The notes beneath the pieces are model-generated. The model was given only the letters and a program-made list of their open reading frames with translations. It made no database searches and was not told the DNA's origin. Below, piece by piece: positions 7,861 to 16,694 of a stretch of DNA of 64,000 bases. This DNA comes from Gammaproteobacteria bacterium (lineage in GTDB: Bacteria > Pseudomonadota > Gammaproteobacteria > GRL18), in the NCBI GenBank assembly GCA_026994225.1, contig JALWRI010000010.1, positions 17,496 to 81,495 on the forward strand, read 5' to 3'. Made by a program: the position numbers and the translations under genes. How positions within the stretch are numbered: the first letter of the stretch is position 1; each line of letters opens with the position of its first letter.

Positions 7861-9955
7861 CAGTTGATTCCATTTTATGATTCTTATCAACAATAATATA
7901 ATGACTACCTGGTAATATCTTTTTTCTTCTTAATTTGCTTATCATCCAAATAAAAATCATAACAATCCCTCCCCATACTAAAAGACTTAATAGGGGTAAG
8001 AAAGGATAAATAAAAGAAAACACCACTTTTGCAAACGGATAGGGCAATAATGCTGTTGCAAATTCCACCGCTTTTGGATCACGACAAATATCTATATCAT
8101 ACCCTTGTTCATATAAATATAATGCTTTTTTTAAACGTGCTTGATGTAGTGTTCCCTTTTCAGGATAAGCCGCTAAAATATGTAAACCTTCTTCACCATA
8201 GCGATGATATATATTAAAAACCGTTTGTTTTGTTTTAATCTGTTGTAAATATTGATTGACTGTTTCATCATTAACTTCCATATATTGCAAGGCATACACT
8301 TTTTTCAAGATATGAATATTTTTATTTACGCTATAATAATGTGTTATATCCTTAATACTAAAATTTTGTAACAATTTTTTTGTCCAATAGGGATCTTGTT
8401 GGTAAAAAAGATCCACTATTTCAAGCAAAGGCTTTGAGCTAAAAATAGTTGCTATTTTTTTCCATTCAATGTCACATTCTAATAAGAAAGAAAAAAGTGC
8501 TGTATTGGCATTAATAGCACTAAAACTTTCAACCTCCCAATAAGGTTCTATTGCTGTATGCACACGATAAAGTATAAAAAATCCATTTTTAGCACTTTGC
8601 TTTGCATTATTGCCTAAAACACGTATAAATACAGCATGTACATCAAATAAATCATAGTTATCTTGTATCAGTGTATAGGTATTTTTTACCCCCATATCCG
8701 ATGCCGCTTGTAGAAAAAAATTGCCATATTTTTGATACCATACAATCATATCCATATCAAATTGCGTGACCAAACGTGCCAGAAATTTACTATCAGCAGT
8801 CGTTGGTACGGACACCTTTATTTCATACAAAAGATTAATAGGTACTTTGCTTGCTAAATAACCAAAAGTATTTTTAATATACATTAACTCATTAGCGATA
8901 GAAATTAAACTCGCTCCTTCCTTTATTCTTTGTAAGCCATATTCTTGAAAACTCTTATTATTAAAAAATAACGCATCTTCTAAAAATTGAACCATATCTT
9001 CTTTAGTCTTGGTAAACCATTGATTAATGGCTGTTTGTAATGATTTTTCTAACTTCTCTTGTAAGGAATTACCGATTTTCTGAGGTTGTAATAATTGCTG
9101 ATAGGTCTTAAAAAAACTGCTGCGTAACATTTTTTGCATCTTTTTCTTTATTGTACTCGCATCATAAATTTCATACGCAATAGAAATCAATGCTAATGGA
9201 GCTATTACCTTACTTGCCACTTTTCCCATTATCTTACGAGAAATTAAACGGGTAATCCGTTTACGTGCTAATAATAAAATAATACCCGTTGTACCTGCCA
9301 TGCCTTTTTTTTCTACAGAAAGTGTATCTAACGAGCCAGTTAATAATTGCTCCTTATTTACACTTAAATGAGCCAGCGCAGTATAAAATTTTGGCCAATA
9401 ATTAAAATTACGGATAATAATAGCATCCAGCTCTTTACCAATATTTTGTTGTGTTTGTATAAAGATACGATTAACATATATTTCAAATTGCAGTATAAGC
9501 TGTTGTATAAATTTATCTTGCAAAGGTTGTATAACTTCAATACTCGATTGAATAAACTGCCTGGAAATAGTTTTTAACTGATCTGTTTTGGATTTGAATG
9601 GCAGCACTGCCTGATACTGAGACTTTACCACATCCCAAGCACTGTATTGATCATCAATAACAACCTCTTGTAAGGCTCTTTCTACTTCCTTATAATGCTG
9701 CTCAAATTGCTTTTTTATCTTTTCAGATTGCCAGAATTGACTAAACTGTTGTTTTGCCCAAATAATGTTGGGGGTAATATCCATTTTTGCAATACTGGCA
9801 AGAATTTCTGCCTTATTGTATTCTACCTGTCGTAATAAATGGATATATTGTTGTTTTTCTTCTACGGTTACAGGTGCTGTTTTCCCTATTAGGGTAAAAC
9901 ATAGCAGCCATAATCCCAAACTTGTAACAAAAAAATAATGAAGATATCTAGGCAA
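7790..9955 (-). CDS. Uncharacterised 721-residue membrane-anchored periplasmic protein
   Basis: I do not recognise this family. The start is a TTG at 9955; it is chosen because the first 28 residues form a clear signal peptide or anchor (FFVTSLGLWLLCFTLIG) and no in-frame ATG occurs before about residue 59. A hydrophobic, glycine-rich stretch lies at about 220-265 (GTTGIILLLARK, PLALISIAYEI), and a strong TM lies near 650-690, followed by a basic cytoplasmic tail. The region between is long, mostly helical and rich in Lys, Gln and aromatics. It heads the unit ending in the histidine kinase, so a role in envelope sensing is possible but inferred. Confidence 0.75.
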   Translation of the reverse strand: MPRYLHYFFVTSLGLWLLCFTLIGKTAPVTVEEKQQYIHLLRQVEYNKAEILASIAKMDITPNIIWAKQQFSQFWQSEKIKKQFEQHYKEVERALQEVVIDDQYSAWDVVKSQYQAVLPFKSKTDQLKTISRQFIQSSIEVIQPLQDKFIQQLILQFEIYVNRIFIQTQQNIGKELDAIIIRNFNYWPKFYTALAHLSVNKEQLLTGSLDTLSVEKKGMAGTTGIILLLARKRITRLISRKIMGKVASKVIAPLALISIAYEIYDASTIKKKMQKMLRSSFFKTYQQLLQPQKIGNSLQEKLEKSLQTAINQWFTKTKEDMVQFLEDALFFNNKSFQEYGLQRIKEGASLISIANELMYIKNTFGYLASKVPINLLYEIKVSVPTTADSKFLARLVTQFDMDMIVWYQKYGNFFLQAASDMGVKNTYTLIQDNYDLFDVHAVFIRVLGNNAKQSAKNGFFILYRVHTAIEPYWEVESFSAINANTALFSFLLECDIEWKKIATIFSSKPLLEIVDLFYQQDPYWTKKLLQNFSIKDITHYYSVNKNIHILKKVYALQYMEVNDETVNQYLQQIKTKQTVFNIYHRYGEEGLHILAAYPEKGTLHQARLKKALYLYEQGYDIDICRDPKAVEFATALLPYPFAKVVFSFIYPFLPLLSLLVWGGIVMIFIWMISKLRRKKILPGSHYIIVDKNHKMESTDGLSNRATVTKTPEIIHSGDITR

Positions 9956-9990
9956 AATTTCTTACTATCCTCATTAATATACGAGCCTTA

Positions 9991-10218
9991 TTAACATTCT
10001 TTAGTACCACAATGTCCCGTTTCACAATCACTATTGCGTTTGCGACAGGAAAAAATAACAAAAGCCAATCCTAAAGAAAAACCGCCCACCCCTACGTAAA
10101 CAGGTGTCATGGCATCTTTGAAGGTTAAATAAACAGAACCCATTATAAAAGCAATCCCAGATATAAAGTAAAAAACAGGTAACACATTATAAAGCCATTT
10201 TGGTAATTGTATATTCAT
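9991..10218 (-). CDS. Small two-TM membrane protein with a Cys-rich tail
   Basis: 75 residues with two predicted transmembrane helices (about 10-30 and 38-58) and a tail holding four cysteines (SCRKRNSDCETGHCGTKEC). AGGGG lies about nine bases before the ATG, which supports translation. It is 35 bases upstream of the 721-residue gene on the same strand. The Cys/His tail could bind a metal, but no known family is recognised. Confidence 0.65.
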   Translation of the reverse strand: MNIQLPKWLYNVLPVFYFISGIAFIMGSVYLTFKDAMTPVYVGVGGFSLGLAFVIFSCRKRNSDCETGHCGTKEC

Positions 10219-10329
10219 TGCTATTATCCCCTATCTATTATATTTTAAATAAAGATTACCAAAATTTTTTTTACTCAACAATGCCAAAAATATGGTATTG
10301 TTTCGCTTAACAACCTCAACCTGACACTT

Positions 10330-11499
10330 ATGGCCTTACACAATATTATTCTCGAACTCGCTCTCATTTATTTTGGTGCATCAATACTTGCAACCCTTTT
10401 TTTATACTTAAAACAACCCATTATTCTCTCTTATATTGTATTAGGCATGTTAATTGGCCCTTATGGCGTTATATTTTTAGTACAGGCAGAGCATGTTGAA
10501 CAAATTTCCCATTTTGGCATTATTTTGCTACTTTTTCTTATTGGCTTAAATATGCATCCGGATAAGCTCTATAGCCTTTTTCGCAAGGTCTTTTTTATCA
10601 CTTTAACCTCTAGTTTCTTTTTTGCAGCAACTATTAGTCTGCTAGTATATAGCTTTTCATTTCCCCTCTTTGATTGTATTTTAACAGGTTTAGCTTTAAT
10701 GTTTTCCAGCACTGTTATCAGTTTAAAACTTATCCCTACTTCTGATTTACATCATAATCGTATTGGTGAAATTATGCTCAGTGTCTTATTGCTACAAGAT
10801 ATATTAGCTATTATTTTGCTATTATTTGTTGGTGGAGAAAATACGGATATATCAATAAATATCTTTATTCCTTTGTTATTATTAAAAACGCTTGCTTTAA
10901 TACTGATTGCTTTCTTTTGTGCTAAATACCTTATTTTGCATTTATTTGAAAAATTTTGTCAAATTCAAGAATATATCTTTGTTATTTCATTAGGTTGGTG
11001 TTTATTTATTGCTGAAGTTTCAGTGCAACTAGGATTATCCTATGAAATTGGTGCTTTTATTGCCGGTGTTAGTATTGCTATATCTCCTATTGCTTTAGTG
11101 ATAGCAGAAAAATTAAAACCTTTACGTGAATTTTTCTTGATTTTATTTTTCTTTGCTATCGGTGCTCAATTTAATTTGGGGGCTTCTATCCCTGTATTAT
11201 TTCCTGCTATAACTATTGCTATCGCTGTTATTATTTTAAAACCCTTGTGTTTTTATTTTATTTTTCAACGTAGCGGAGAAAAAAAAGAGACTGCCAAGGA
11301 ATTATCCTTACGTTTAGGTCAAGGCAGTGAATTTTCCTTATTAGTTGCCTATACTGCCTATTTACAACAAAATATTTTACAAGAAACTTCTTACTTAATT
11401 CAATTAACCGTCTTAATTACCTTTATTGTATCTACTTATGTTGTTGTATATAACTATGCCACGCCTATCTCAAGCAGCAGTGAAAACCGCCGAGATTAG
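10330..11499 (+). CDS. Kef/CPA2-type cation:proton antiporter, membrane domain only
   Basis: A 389-residue integral membrane protein with about 12 hydrophobic segments, of the monovalent cation:proton antiporter-2 family. Recognisable parts are LILSYIVLGMLIGP-type TM2, HFGIILLLFLIGLNM, ALMFSSTVISLKL and the ion-binding-type segment SVLLLQDILAIILL, then GAFIAGVSIA and REFFLILFFFAIGAQFN. KefB/KefC carry a cytosolic TrkA-N domain; here the protein ends after the membrane part, so nucleotide or glutathione gating is not expected. It could carry K+ or Na+, which the sequence does not decide. It stands alone, convergent with the dynamin-like gene. Confidence 0.87.
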   Translation: MALHNIILELALIYFGASILATLFLYLKQPIILSYIVLGMLIGPYGVIFLVQAEHVEQISHFGIILLLFLIGLNMHPDKLYSLFRKVFFITLTSSFFFAATISLLVYSFSFPLFDCILTGLALMFSSTVISLKLIPTSDLHHNRIGEIMLSVLLLQDILAIILLLFVGGENTDISINIFIPLLLLKTLALILIAFFCAKYLILHLFEKFCQIQEYIFVISLGWCLFIAEVSVQLGLSYEIGAFIAGVSIAISPIALVIAEKLKPLREFFLILFFFAIGAQFNLGASIPVLFPAITIAIAVIILKPLCFYFIFQRSGEKKETAKELSLRLGQGSEFSLLVAYTAYLQQNILQETSYLIQLTVLITFIVSTYVVVYNYATPISSSSENRRD

Positions 11500-11535
11500 G
11501 TTGGTTAAATTCTGTAGTAAATATTGCTGTTATTG

Positions 11536-13539
11536 TTAACTGCCTGCATTTTGCCGTATGGGAGTGACATTATCTAAAAATGATACGGTGCTTGCTTTTT
11601 CATCTATTTCAGGCATAGGAGTATTAATCGTTGTTAACATCGCATTAATTTCATTTAATTGTTTTTGTAATTGCGCACACTCTTGCTTTAAATTATGCAC
11701 TCGAGCATCCATTGCTTCTTTAGATTGGCTGACCTTTTTCAAATGTGCTAACTGTTCATCTAAATCTTTTTTATGCGCTTTTACCTGACTAATTAAAGGT
11801 GATAATACTCGCAAACTCCATTCATCTAATTCTTTATTCAATTGATAATAAATATTGCGAGTTCGACTCACTAAAGATAAAAAGAATTTTCTAATTACAA
11901 AGTTTTGTTCACTAAAAGTCGTAATGACACTTTCACGAAAATCCTCCCCTTCCTTAAATTGATCATTAATCTCATTCAAATAATAATCCAAGGAGAATAA
12001 ATTTGGTTCTAGCTCGGAAAAATCTTCATCTGCTTTAAAACGGTTATATACTGATTGCACCATACGGTTAGTAATTTCTAGCTGCTTATTTGCCGCTTCC
12101 ATCATTTGGTAAGAACCTTCAAAAAAATCCTTTTGTGCTTTTTTTAAACCTGCTGTAGTCCAGCTCCCTTTCATTTCTTTACGGGTTTTTTCTACTAATG
12201 CATCTAGTTTTTCCAGATGTATCATTTCTTGTAGACGCTCACTATGCCCTGCTAATATTTGGCGACTATCTCTTAAATTTTGTAAATTCCCACGATAACG
12301 AACTTGTTCTTTACGGGTTTCTTCTAATAATTCTTCGACTACTAATTCACTTTTATCTGTAAATTTAGTAAATTCATTTAAAGAGCGAACCCGAGATTTT
12401 AATTTAGAGGTGATCACCCTTTTAGTTGTTAACATTAGTTCACTCATATCCGAAATGAGTGTATCACGAACTAATTTTTCTTTTTGCGGCATAATTTCTT
12501 TTGCCAAAATTTCTTCAAAACGATCCAGGTTGCTTTCTTTTAATAACTCTTTATCACCTCGTACCTTAGCCACTAACCCTTTTTGAGCGCTAATCGGAAG
12601 CACCTGCTCTTCTTTCACCTTTAAGGTTCTCGCTGTTTCCATACATTGTCTTGCTACATCATTAGCAATTTCTTCCCAGGTTTTCAAATCATCCCACAAA
12701 GTATCTACTTTATTTAATGCAACCAATAACCCATGACGATGTGAATGACGAAAAATATGCAGATGCTTTTGCCAAATATCCATATCCGACTTTGTAACAC
12801 CAGTATCTGCGCCTAAAATAAAAACGACCGCTTGTGCGCCGGGTAACATACTGACGGTTAATTCCGGTTCACTACCTAAAGAATTTAATCCTGGTGTATC
12901 TAAAATAACTAATCCCTGTTGCAATAAAGGATGAGGGAAGTTAATTAATGCATGTCGCCACATAGGAATCATCACATCGGTGTGATCACTGTGATATTCA
13001 TGTAAACTCACATCTTCATGCAAGCCTAAACGTCGTGCTTCATCAAAACTTACCCGCTTGGTTTTGACTAATTCAGTAAAAGCGTGGCTCATATCTTCGA
13101 TTGAATCAGGATTTAATTCAATATAAGCCCATTTACCTAAATCTTTTTTAAAATCATTGAGTGAAATATCTTCCAAGCGGGTCTCAATTGGTAATAAACG
13201 CAAACAAGGACGAGCATCGATCTTGTTATAATATAACTCGGTAGGACACATAGTTGTCCGCCCAGCACTACTAGGCAATAATCGAGTTTTATACTGAGCA
13301 AAGAATATACTATTAATTAATTCGGTTTTACCCCGAGAAAACTCCGCAACAAAAGCAATAGTAATGCGATCATGGCGCAGTGCTTGCAGCGTTTCAAAAA
13401 TATGTAGCCCTGCATCGCCTTCTTCTTCCTGGTTATTATTTAACCAATTATCATATTGCTCTATAGTCTCAATAAGTGATTTTTTCCACTCACTATACGC
13501 TTCAATATTACTCGAAAATTGTGCTTGAGCCATGATCAT
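11536..13539 (-). CDS. Dynamin-like GTPase
   Basis: A 667-residue large GTPase of the bacterial dynamin superfamily, whose members remodel or protect membranes. G1 is VAEFSRGKTELIN (an Ala replaces the first Gly of the Walker A pattern), the switch threonine lies in AGRTTMCPTE, G3 is DTPGLNSLG and G4 is NKVD. Coiled-coil regions occupy about 385-480 and 590-640. Unlike many dynamin pairs, no second dynamin gene is beside it. Starts at 13539 or two codons later (MAQAQ) are both possible, with AAAGGT upstream of the first. Confidence 0.88.
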   Translation of the reverse strand: MIMAQAQFSSNIEAYSEWKKSLIETIEQYDNWLNNNQEEEGDAGLHIFETLQALRHDRITIAFVAEFSRGKTELINSIFFAQYKTRLLPSSAGRTTMCPTELYYNKIDARPCLRLLPIETRLEDISLNDFKKDLGKWAYIELNPDSIEDMSHAFTELVKTKRVSFDEARRLGLHEDVSLHEYHSDHTDVMIPMWRHALINFPHPLLQQGLVILDTPGLNSLGSEPELTVSMLPGAQAVVFILGADTGVTKSDMDIWQKHLHIFRHSHRHGLLVALNKVDTLWDDLKTWEEIANDVARQCMETARTLKVKEEQVLPISAQKGLVAKVRGDKELLKESNLDRFEEILAKEIMPQKEKLVRDTLISDMSELMLTTKRVITSKLKSRVRSLNEFTKFTDKSELVVEELLEETRKEQVRYRGNLQNLRDSRQILAGHSERLQEMIHLEKLDALVEKTRKEMKGSWTTAGLKKAQKDFFEGSYQMMEAANKQLEITNRMVQSVYNRFKADEDFSELEPNLFSLDYYLNEINDQFKEGEDFRESVITTFSEQNFVIRKFFLSLVSRTRNIYYQLNKELDEWSLRVLSPLISQVKAHKKDLDEQLAHLKKVSQSKEAMDARVHNLKQECAQLQKQLNEINAMLTTINTPMPEIDEKASTVSFLDNVTPIRQNAGS

Positions 13540-13770
13540 TATACCTTTAATTCAAATCTATAATCTTTTAGTATATAGATTGGTACATTACTATAAATAA
13601 CTTAAATTCGGGATATACTTACTTTTTGAGTTATTATTCCCCAACATCAAAGGAATAATATATACCGAAATAAAGACTTATTCCATTAATTAAATGTCTA
13701 TGCCATTTTTAGAAATTAAAACAATAAGAAGGCTTGTAACTTTCATTATAGACACTCTCAGTTATTTTAT

Positions 13771-13806
13771 GTGAACTACCCGCTCCTTTAGGGGCGGGTA
13801 GTTCAC
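13771..13806. repeat. Perfectly placed 36-bp palindrome related to IS200/IS605-type ends
   Basis: Arms of 16 bases (13771-13786 and 13791-13806) beginning GTGAACTACCCGC are complementary except for one G-U position, with loop TTTA. On the minus strand the first 28 bases match the elements at 19385 and 28593 almost exactly, but here the palindrome extends to the end and the CTTCAAGAGCCGC flank is missing. It interrupts the rluA remnant. The remainder of the 13540-14120 gap holds AT-rich DNA and a weak TTATTCC/GGAATAA inverted repeat near 13632-13656. Confidence 0.75.
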
Positions 13807-13807
13807 T

Positions 13808-13933
13808 ACGGCTTGCGACACTATCTTGCCTATCTATGCCACATCCTAGAACAGATAATAATCCTGCTAGTTTATCAATTACAATCAAACTATCATCTTG
13901 ATAAAGAATAGATAAACCTTCTATTTCATGCAT
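13808..13933 (-). pseudogene. rluA: RluA-family pseudouridine synthase remnant
   Basis: The first 42 codons resemble the N-terminus of RluA-type pseudouridine synthases (ILYQDDSLIVIDKLAGLLSV, then GIDRQDSVASR). Intact proteins have DKPAGLLSVPGRG; here both prolines are Leu and the Arg is Cys, so point changes have accumulated. The catalytic HRLD motif and about 170 further residues are absent because the frame runs into the palindrome at 13771-13806. It is a decayed 5' fragment and not a functional 74-residue gene. Confidence 0.78.
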
Positions 13934-14120
13934 CGCACAACCTTATTTTTTTCAATACAGCAGTTCTATATCAGGATATTTACTTATTTAGTATTGCTAA
14001 ATAATTTGCTAAAATCATTGTAAATGCTTACTTTACTATACTTTTATGCTATAAGTAATTATGCAAAGTATAAACCCCAAACTATAATAAAAACAGAATA
14101 TAACTCAATAGGATATAACA

Positions 14121-16217
14121 ATGCATCAACACATTATGAAACGGCTACTACTGCCTGTAGTATCTGCCTTCTTATTACTGCTTTTTGGTTGTGAAAGTAA
14201 CCCTCCTACACCACAAAAATCGGGTTTTCTTAAAGATTACGCAAAATTACAACCCATGCCTGATCGTCCACAAGCGTTATATTATGAAAAACCAAATATT
14301 GACTGGTCAAAATATACCCAAATATTAATTGAGCCAGTACGTATTCAACGTACTACTTCTGATGATGGCAGTAGTATGTCTCGCCGAGATCGGCTAATGC
14401 TCGGTATTTATTTCGAATATACCATGCGTGATGCTGTGCAAAGAAAATATCGTATTGTACAACAACCAGGACCTGGCGTATTACGAGTACGAGCTGCCAT
14501 CAATGATGTCAAATCTGCTGATTCACTATTAAATGAACTTTCTGCGCCAGCAGGTGGTGCTTATGGTGAAGTATCTATGGAAGGAGAACTCGTTGATGCG
14601 ATGACCGGAGAACGTTTAGTCGCTATGGTTGATACGAAAGCTGGCAGTATGTTTGCAAGTTATTCATCGTGGGATGATGTAACACAAGCCTTTGATGATT
14701 GGGGTACCCAATTATTTCAAATTTTAAGTAAATATTTAGGCGATGTAAGCGATGAAGACATTGCAAAAAGTATTGCTCAAGCAAACACCATGAACAATCA
14801 ACAACCAGTAACGAGTAAGCTTGCAACTAAAACCGCTTCTGCTACGTCTGGTGAAGAAGATATCAATACCTTGCTTACTAACGCTGCACAAGATGTTCAA
14901 GCAAATCGTCTTACCACCCCAGCCGGACGTAATGCCCTGGATCGTTACCGAAAAGTATTACAATTATCCCCTGGTAATGCACAAGCAACAGCAGGATTAG
15001 AAACCATCGTTGAAAAATATGTAGGTTGGGGTGAACATGCCTTACAATCGAATAATCGCAGTAAAGCACGTTTATATTTAAATAAAGCAAAAAATATTCT
15101 GGCTGATTCCGAAGCTGTTATCCGGTTACAAAATGCGATTGAAAATGCACCAATAGAAAAACAAGTAGTCACCGCTCCAATAAGTAAACCCAAGCCTACC
15201 CCTCAAGCAACTCCAGTAAGTAAACCCAAACCGGCTCCAGTAAGTAAACCTAAACCAACTCCTATCGCTCAACCTAAACCCAAACCAGCTCCGGTTGCCA
15301 AACCTCAACCAGCAGCACCTAAGCCTGCACCAGTAGTCGTTAAAAAACCTGAACCAAAAGCGTTTGATCCCTGGAATGGTAAACCGGGTACAGGCAGTGC
15401 TAACGCTAATGCCAGTAATTTACAACCTTTCTTGTTAGGGCTAAAAACCTCAGGGGGTTTACAAGATATTGCTAATGCAGCGAAAAAACGCTTAAAAAGT
15501 AATGGTTTTACTGTAGTAGGCGAATATTCACCCTACAATAGCACTCGTATTCTTGTTGTAACCAATAGCACCTTGAAAAGCATAGCAGCCCGATCAGAAT
15601 TTGGTGGTTATGGCGCAGCCATACGGGTTTCTATTACTCATGCCTCTGGTGGTGTGCAAATTTCTTATACTAACCCGATTTACACCAGTAATATTTATCG
15701 TATGAATGGTAATCTTTCTGGTGTTGCCAATAAGCTAAAACAAGCATTAGGTAGCACTAAAACATTTGGTACGAAATCAGGGTTATCTGCAAAGAAACTA
15801 CGTAAATGGCATTATATGTTTGGTATGCCCTACTTTGATGATCCTATCACTTTAGCATCCAGCGGTAGTTACCAACAGGCAGTGAAGAAAATAGAATCTG
15901 CCTTAGCAGCAGGTAAAGGCGGTGCAAAAAAAGTGTATCGAATTGATATTCCTGGAAAAGATGAAACAATCTTTGGTGTTGCCTTAACACAAGGAAAAGG
16001 ATCCGATGCAACAGTTATGAAAGCAATTGATAACGGTACTTTACGGCATTCAGCACATTTACCTTATGAAATCCTCGTTTCAGGCAAAAAAGCCTATATT
16101 CTAAATGGTAAATTCCGTATTGCATTAAGTTTTCCTGACTTAACAATGGGACAATTTATGAGTATTAAAGATGCACCCGATGCGATTGAAAATGCATTGA
16201 AAGCCGTTGCTAAATAA
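14121..16217 (+). CDS. DUF3313 lipoprotein with Pro/Lys-rich linker and DUF302-like C-terminus
   Basis: A 698-residue predicted lipoprotein: a signal sequence ends in the lipobox LLFGC with Cys24. Residues about 34-205 match DUF3313 (SGFLKDYAKLQPMPD, GPGVLRVRAAINDV, MEGELVDAMTGE). A helical, TPR-like repeat region lies at about 245-340. A linker of repeated P-K units (SKPKPAP, AQPKPKPAP) covers about 350-415 and could span the peptidoglycan. The C-terminal 270 residues, with GLKTSGGLQDIANAAKKRL and GFTVVGEYSPYNS, look DUF302-like, which is tentative. AGGA eight bases upstream supports the first ATG. Function unknown; it is an envelope protein. Confidence 0.78.
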   Translation: MHQHIMKRLLLPVVSAFLLLLFGCESNPPTPQKSGFLKDYAKLQPMPDRPQALYYEKPNIDWSKYTQILIEPVRIQRTTSDDGSSMSRRDRLMLGIYFEYTMRDAVQRKYRIVQQPGPGVLRVRAAINDVKSADSLLNELSAPAGGAYGEVSMEGELVDAMTGERLVAMVDTKAGSMFASYSSWDDVTQAFDDWGTQLFQILSKYLGDVSDEDIAKSIAQANTMNNQQPVTSKLATKTASATSGEEDINTLLTNAAQDVQANRLTTPAGRNALDRYRKVLQLSPGNAQATAGLETIVEKYVGWGEHALQSNNRSKARLYLNKAKNILADSEAVIRLQNAIENAPIEKQVVTAPISKPKPTPQATPVSKPKPAPVSKPKPTPIAQPKPKPAPVAKPQPAAPKPAPVVVKKPEPKAFDPWNGKPGTGSANANASNLQPFLLGLKTSGGLQDIANAAKKRLKSNGFTVVGEYSPYNSTRILVVTNSTLKSIAARSEFGGYGAAIRVSITHASGGVQISYTNPIYTSNIYRMNGNLSGVANKLKQALGSTKTFGTKSGLSAKKLRKWHYMFGMPYFDDPITLASSGSYQQAVKKIESALAAGKGGAKKVYRIDIPGKDETIFGVALTQGKGSDATVMKAIDNGTLRHSAHLPYEILVSGKKAYILNGKFRIALSFPDLTMGQFMSIKDAPDAIENALKAVAK

Positions 16218-16238
16218 GGTTTTAGTATTATTTATCAC

Positions 16239-16263
16239 CCTCGCCTGTTGTATTAAGGCGAGG
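16239..16263. terminator. Terminator hairpin between convergent genes
   Basis: The stem CCTCGCC/GGCGAGG (16239-16245, 16257-16263) with an 11-base loop lies between the DUF3313 lipoprotein and nudB stop codons. On the plus strand it is followed by ATTTACT, so the U-run is short. It may serve both strands. Confidence 0.65.
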
Positions 16264-16268
16264 ATTTA

Positions 16269-16694
16269 CTACCATTTTGATTGTAAATATTCCCATACCT
16301 GCATAAAACTGGTTTTATTACTCTCCCAATATAAAAAATCTACTATTTTTTTTGCATCTACCCATTGATAAGCAATATGTTCTATTGATAACTGTATCTT
16401 ATCGGTATCACAAAGATATAAATATACGGGCTTTTCTAAATACATATCCCGATCAGCAATAATAACCGAAAAACAATCTAAAACTGTAAATAACTGTGTT
16501 TTATCAATCTGCAATCCTGTTTCTTCAGCAACTTCTCGTTGACAACATTGCAAGACACTTTCATTATCTTGCCTACCTCCTGTTACTGGTTGCCAATATA
16601 CAGGATGATGTGCCGTTGCTGGACATTGTAGTAATAAAAACTGTGCTGATTTTGGCTGATAAATCCAACATTCAATACTATATTTTTTCTTCAT
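16269..16694 (-). CDS. nudB: Nudix hydrolase, NudB-like
   Basis: About 141 residues with a complete Nudix box: GGRQDNE, seven residues, REVAEETGL, which satisfies GX5EX7REUXEEXGU. Length and the surrounding sequence (YWQPVTGGRQ, FLYWESNKTSF) fit dihydroneopterin triphosphate diphosphatase NudB of folate synthesis, which removes pyrophosphate from dihydroneopterin triphosphate. The ATG at 16694 shares its A with the TGA of the upstream permease gene (TGATG), so the two are probably translationally coupled. The subfamily is a good guess and the Nudix assignment is firm. Confidence 0.85.
   Translation of the reverse strand: MKKKYSIECWIYQPKSAQFLLLQCPATAHHPVYWQPVTGGRQDNESVLQCCQREVAEETGLQIDKTQLFTVLDCFSVIIADRDMYLEKPVYLYLCDTDKIQLSIEHIAYQWVDAKKIVDFLYWESNKTSFMQVWEYLQSKW

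Noticed and set aside
13632..13656. TTATTCC/GGAATAA hairpin as a terminator
   Set aside because: No T-run follows on either strand, and the surrounding gap has no transcribed gene needing it.
13709..13933. A 74-residue minus-strand protein
   Set aside because: Its last 32 residues are encoded by the palindrome and following DNA; the rest is an rluA fragment.
15126..15308. Minus-strand frame of repeated RSWFGF-type residues
   Set aside because: It is the antisense image of the proline/lysine repeat coding region of the DUF3313 lipoprotein.
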